Origin: Spirometra erinaceieuropaei
Lineage: Eukaryota > Platyhelminthes > Cestoda > Diphyllobothriidea > Diphyllobothriidae
DNA: 64,000 nucleotides
Assembly: GCA_902702965.1 (NCBI GenBank)
Contig: CACRXP010000546.1
Coordinates: 320,989 to 384,988, forward strand
Direction: 5' to 3'
This document shows positions 61,776 through 64,000 of this stretch, one piece after another. The notes beneath the pieces were generated by a model. It searched no databases. It saw nothing but the letters and a program-made list of their open reading frames with translations, and was not told where the DNA came from. Within the stretch, counting starts at the first letter, position 1, and the number at the start of each line of letters is the position of its first letter. The position numbers and the translations under genes are program-made.

Positions 61776-64000
61776 GTAAGCACTAGTTGCCTTAAATCAG
61801 GCATTTTTCCTTCCAGTCAGGAGTACACACCTCCTGCAACTTTCGTGTTTACTGCATGACACCATTCGTGGGGCAGAGGGGGTGGTGGAGCCAAACTTGA
61901 TCTCTCTGTAATGGTCTGTGCTGCCGAAATACAGTATATCTTCGCAATCAGCAGCATTTGCGTTGGGCACTATCTGCATGCAAGCACCTCCTAATGACTC
62001 ACAAGAGTCGCTGATGCAAGTCACATTTTTGCTGAGTTCCGCGCTTATTAATAAGATGGCTTGATTCCTGCACGATGTTTCTTCAAGTGTTTAGACTATC
62101 ATGCAGTTGTCTCTGTCGCCTTTTCGGGCTTCTTAAAATGCCCTCAGAAGCACAAATAGTAAGGCAGATAAACACGGATCACGCGAAAGCCCCATATGAG
62201 CTTTCGTGGTGGAGAAAGCAGTTTGTGCTACCTTTAAAAAGGCTGGAAAAGGAGTTTGCTAATTCTGCCTTTTGCGCCGTAAGGGCTGTGCAGACTCTGC
62301 CACGGCATGTCTGCACGAACATGTCTGTGAACAGTGTGCCGAAAAAAAATCTGATAAATTTCCAGGCTCGTGCATTGGCCTCCAAATGACTAGTGGAGCT
62401 CAGGGAGATGATTAGGGGGGGGGCAAAGGGGATCCAAGTAAACAAACCTGTTTACTGACCTACGGCTATGTCGTGGTGCCCGAGAAACCTAGGGATCAGA
62501 TTGCGAATTGGGATGTCGACAGGGTTAAGGCCAAAAACGAGGGGATAAAACGCACGGAATAAAAGTGACAGAATTTATAAATTACAGAAATTAAAAATAG
62601 CATCTCACTCAAAACGCGATGTGAATCAAAAAATCCGCCTGTTAATACTTTTGTCACTGCGAGTTTACTTGGAGCATACTATACAATAAATTAGGGCGTA
62701 AGCGGTCCATAGCCAGACTGATCTGTGACCACGTGCTCCTAACATTAACTGTTATATCGTCAATGATGGAATTTTGTCGGAATCGTATATTTATACGCCG
62801 AGTTATTGAAAATGGCAAGAAGCTAGCCCCGAGATATTGATAATGAAAACCTTGTGTAAGCGGCGTTAACCTTTTTGAAGCAAATCGGTTCCTTTCCACC
62901 TAAGCTCGCAACGTGTGCGCGCAACAATGCTAGACTTATAAACGCAATCCTGCACCTCCGTTATTAAGTGCTAAAGTAAAATGTAGATGTGTTATCTCAT
63001 GAAATGTTGACTGAAATTCGGAAATGTGGTTTTGATTCGAAAAGACTGCTACAGCACAGTTGCAATACTAATTATCACACAACATAATACTAAAGTATAT
63101 ATGTCATGTCTGGATCCCCGTTCTTGTATAGGCTTCTTTCCGGCCACCTGAAAAAACTGCACTGTGAAAAATGATGTGAAAATAGTATAAATTTCCCCAT
63201 TGATTTTCGGCGTCCTTGCAAACACGCACAAAGTGCTCCGTTATGCATATACATGGAAACAAATTAACACTCTTTTCTAAATTTTATACTTACGTGAATG
63301 GTAGCGTTCTGATATGAGATTTTTTAAGACCTTAAAATGTCCAATCATGCAACGTCGTATTAACAAGTTTGCTAATGATGCTTTTAAAGTGGACAACAAG
63401 GTTACCACCCCCTACAAAGTTTTATGAGCTCCCTTTGACAAATACTTAACAGTGTATAAAAATTTATGATTTTCCTTAGGGTGAAAGCATGCAGCTTACA
63501 TATTTGAAAACCTGAATGCAAATCTAACGGCAAGTCGGCTTCAAAATTAGTCTAAAATTTGAAAAAATTTAAAACCCTGTGATACGCTTTCTTTAAGCAT
63601 AAACTTTAAAAAAGACGTAATTTTTTACCAGATGAGTTCAAGAAAGAATATTTGTGTGCTTGATTTCCATAAAATATGTTCGAATTTGTAAGGATATCGG
63701 AAATCGACGGGAAAAAATCAAACCTTTTACGTAGGCATTTGTTACGGAATTAAGCTCGTTCAAAAGTAGTCATCCTGACGTAACTTAAATATCTGCGAAC
63801 TATGCTGTACGATAATTAACACTGCAGTCCCACTTAGGTAATCTTTCCGAATTGAAAACGCAGTTCATAATTTCGGTTAACATTTCTCGAGATAGCACAT
63901 CTATTGCCAGTACTATAATGCGTGTCTTTTACGGGTTTTATAGAAATAAGTGAGTCTTGCCTGGCCCGCATTACAACCCCTGAACTTCAAATGGCATGTT
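61776..64000. other. Sequence after the last recognised exon
   Basis: Begins with a good donor (gtaagc), so it is the start of another cadherin intron. The only recognised element is the fold-back copy at 62981-63908. A 104-codon frame at 62075-62389 has no family signature. Confidence 0.65.
62981..63908. mobile_element. Fold-back element copy near the window end
   Basis: GTAGATGTGTTATCTCATGA at 62983 mirrors CTCGAGATAGCACATCTA near 63903. Inside are TTCTTTCCGGCCACCTG, CCATTGATTTTCGGCGTCC and their diverged inverses. Confidence 0.68.

Noticed and set aside
62075..62389. 104-codon frame with a Lys/Glu-rich segment
   Set aside because: Not cadherin-like, no partner exon, no family recognised.
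1..64000. CRISPR arrays, bacterial operons, rRNA genes
   Set aside because: No regularly spaced short repeats, no dense bacterial coding, and no rRNA-like conserved blocks; the window has eukaryotic spliced structure.

Overview
The window looks like flatworm (platyhelminth) nuclear DNA, most likely a tapeworm with a large, repeat-rich genome. This is inferred from short exons in kilobase introns, a CR1-type non-LTR element, Penelope-like relics, hammerhead-ribozyme repeats and TTAGGG-like dispersed repeats. The species cannot be fixed from the sequence alone.

The only host gene I can support is one very large cadherin on the + strand. Seventeen exons between 15274 and 61775 join in frame with matching GT/AG splice sites (3639 coding bases, 1213 residues). 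They encode ten complete extracellular cadherin (EC) repeats with a partial repeat at each end. No signal peptide, EGF, laminin-G, membrane or cytoplasmic part is present, so the gene continues beyond both outermost exons. The general type is the long FAT/Dachsous-like adhesion cadherin. No convincing host exon was found in 1-15273 or 61776-64000.

Everything else is intron or flanking DNA filled with mobile elements. The CR1-like reverse transcriptase relic at 24974-26507 (- strand) is broken by one extra base in an A7 tract, and an older copy of the same family lies at 56850-57535. A Penelope-like GIY-YIG endonuclease relic is at 46076-46560. A Penelope-type minimal hammerhead ribozyme is at 11262-11312 (- strand), with a decayed relative at 40250-40375. 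Three copies of a second repeat carry another hammerhead-like core (18910-18990, 19632-19702, 45825-45892), two of them in the same orientation about 720 bases apart, as in a retrozyme-like unit. A tRNA-derived SINE family occurs in an unusual inverted-arm layout (1427-1864, 11557-11805, 16690-17045). A short family with terminal inverted repeats encloses TTAGGG-like sequence (10932, 20303, 39039, 54418; half copy at 12180). A long fold-back family of about 600-930 bases has five copies (12355, 47120, 50768, 60046, 62981).

The most noteworthy content is this set of small non-coding repeats: two hammerhead families, inverted-arm SINEs, telomere-like TIR elements and fold-back elements. Next comes the reconstruction of the fragmented cadherin. 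All calls come from reading the sequence; no database search was run.
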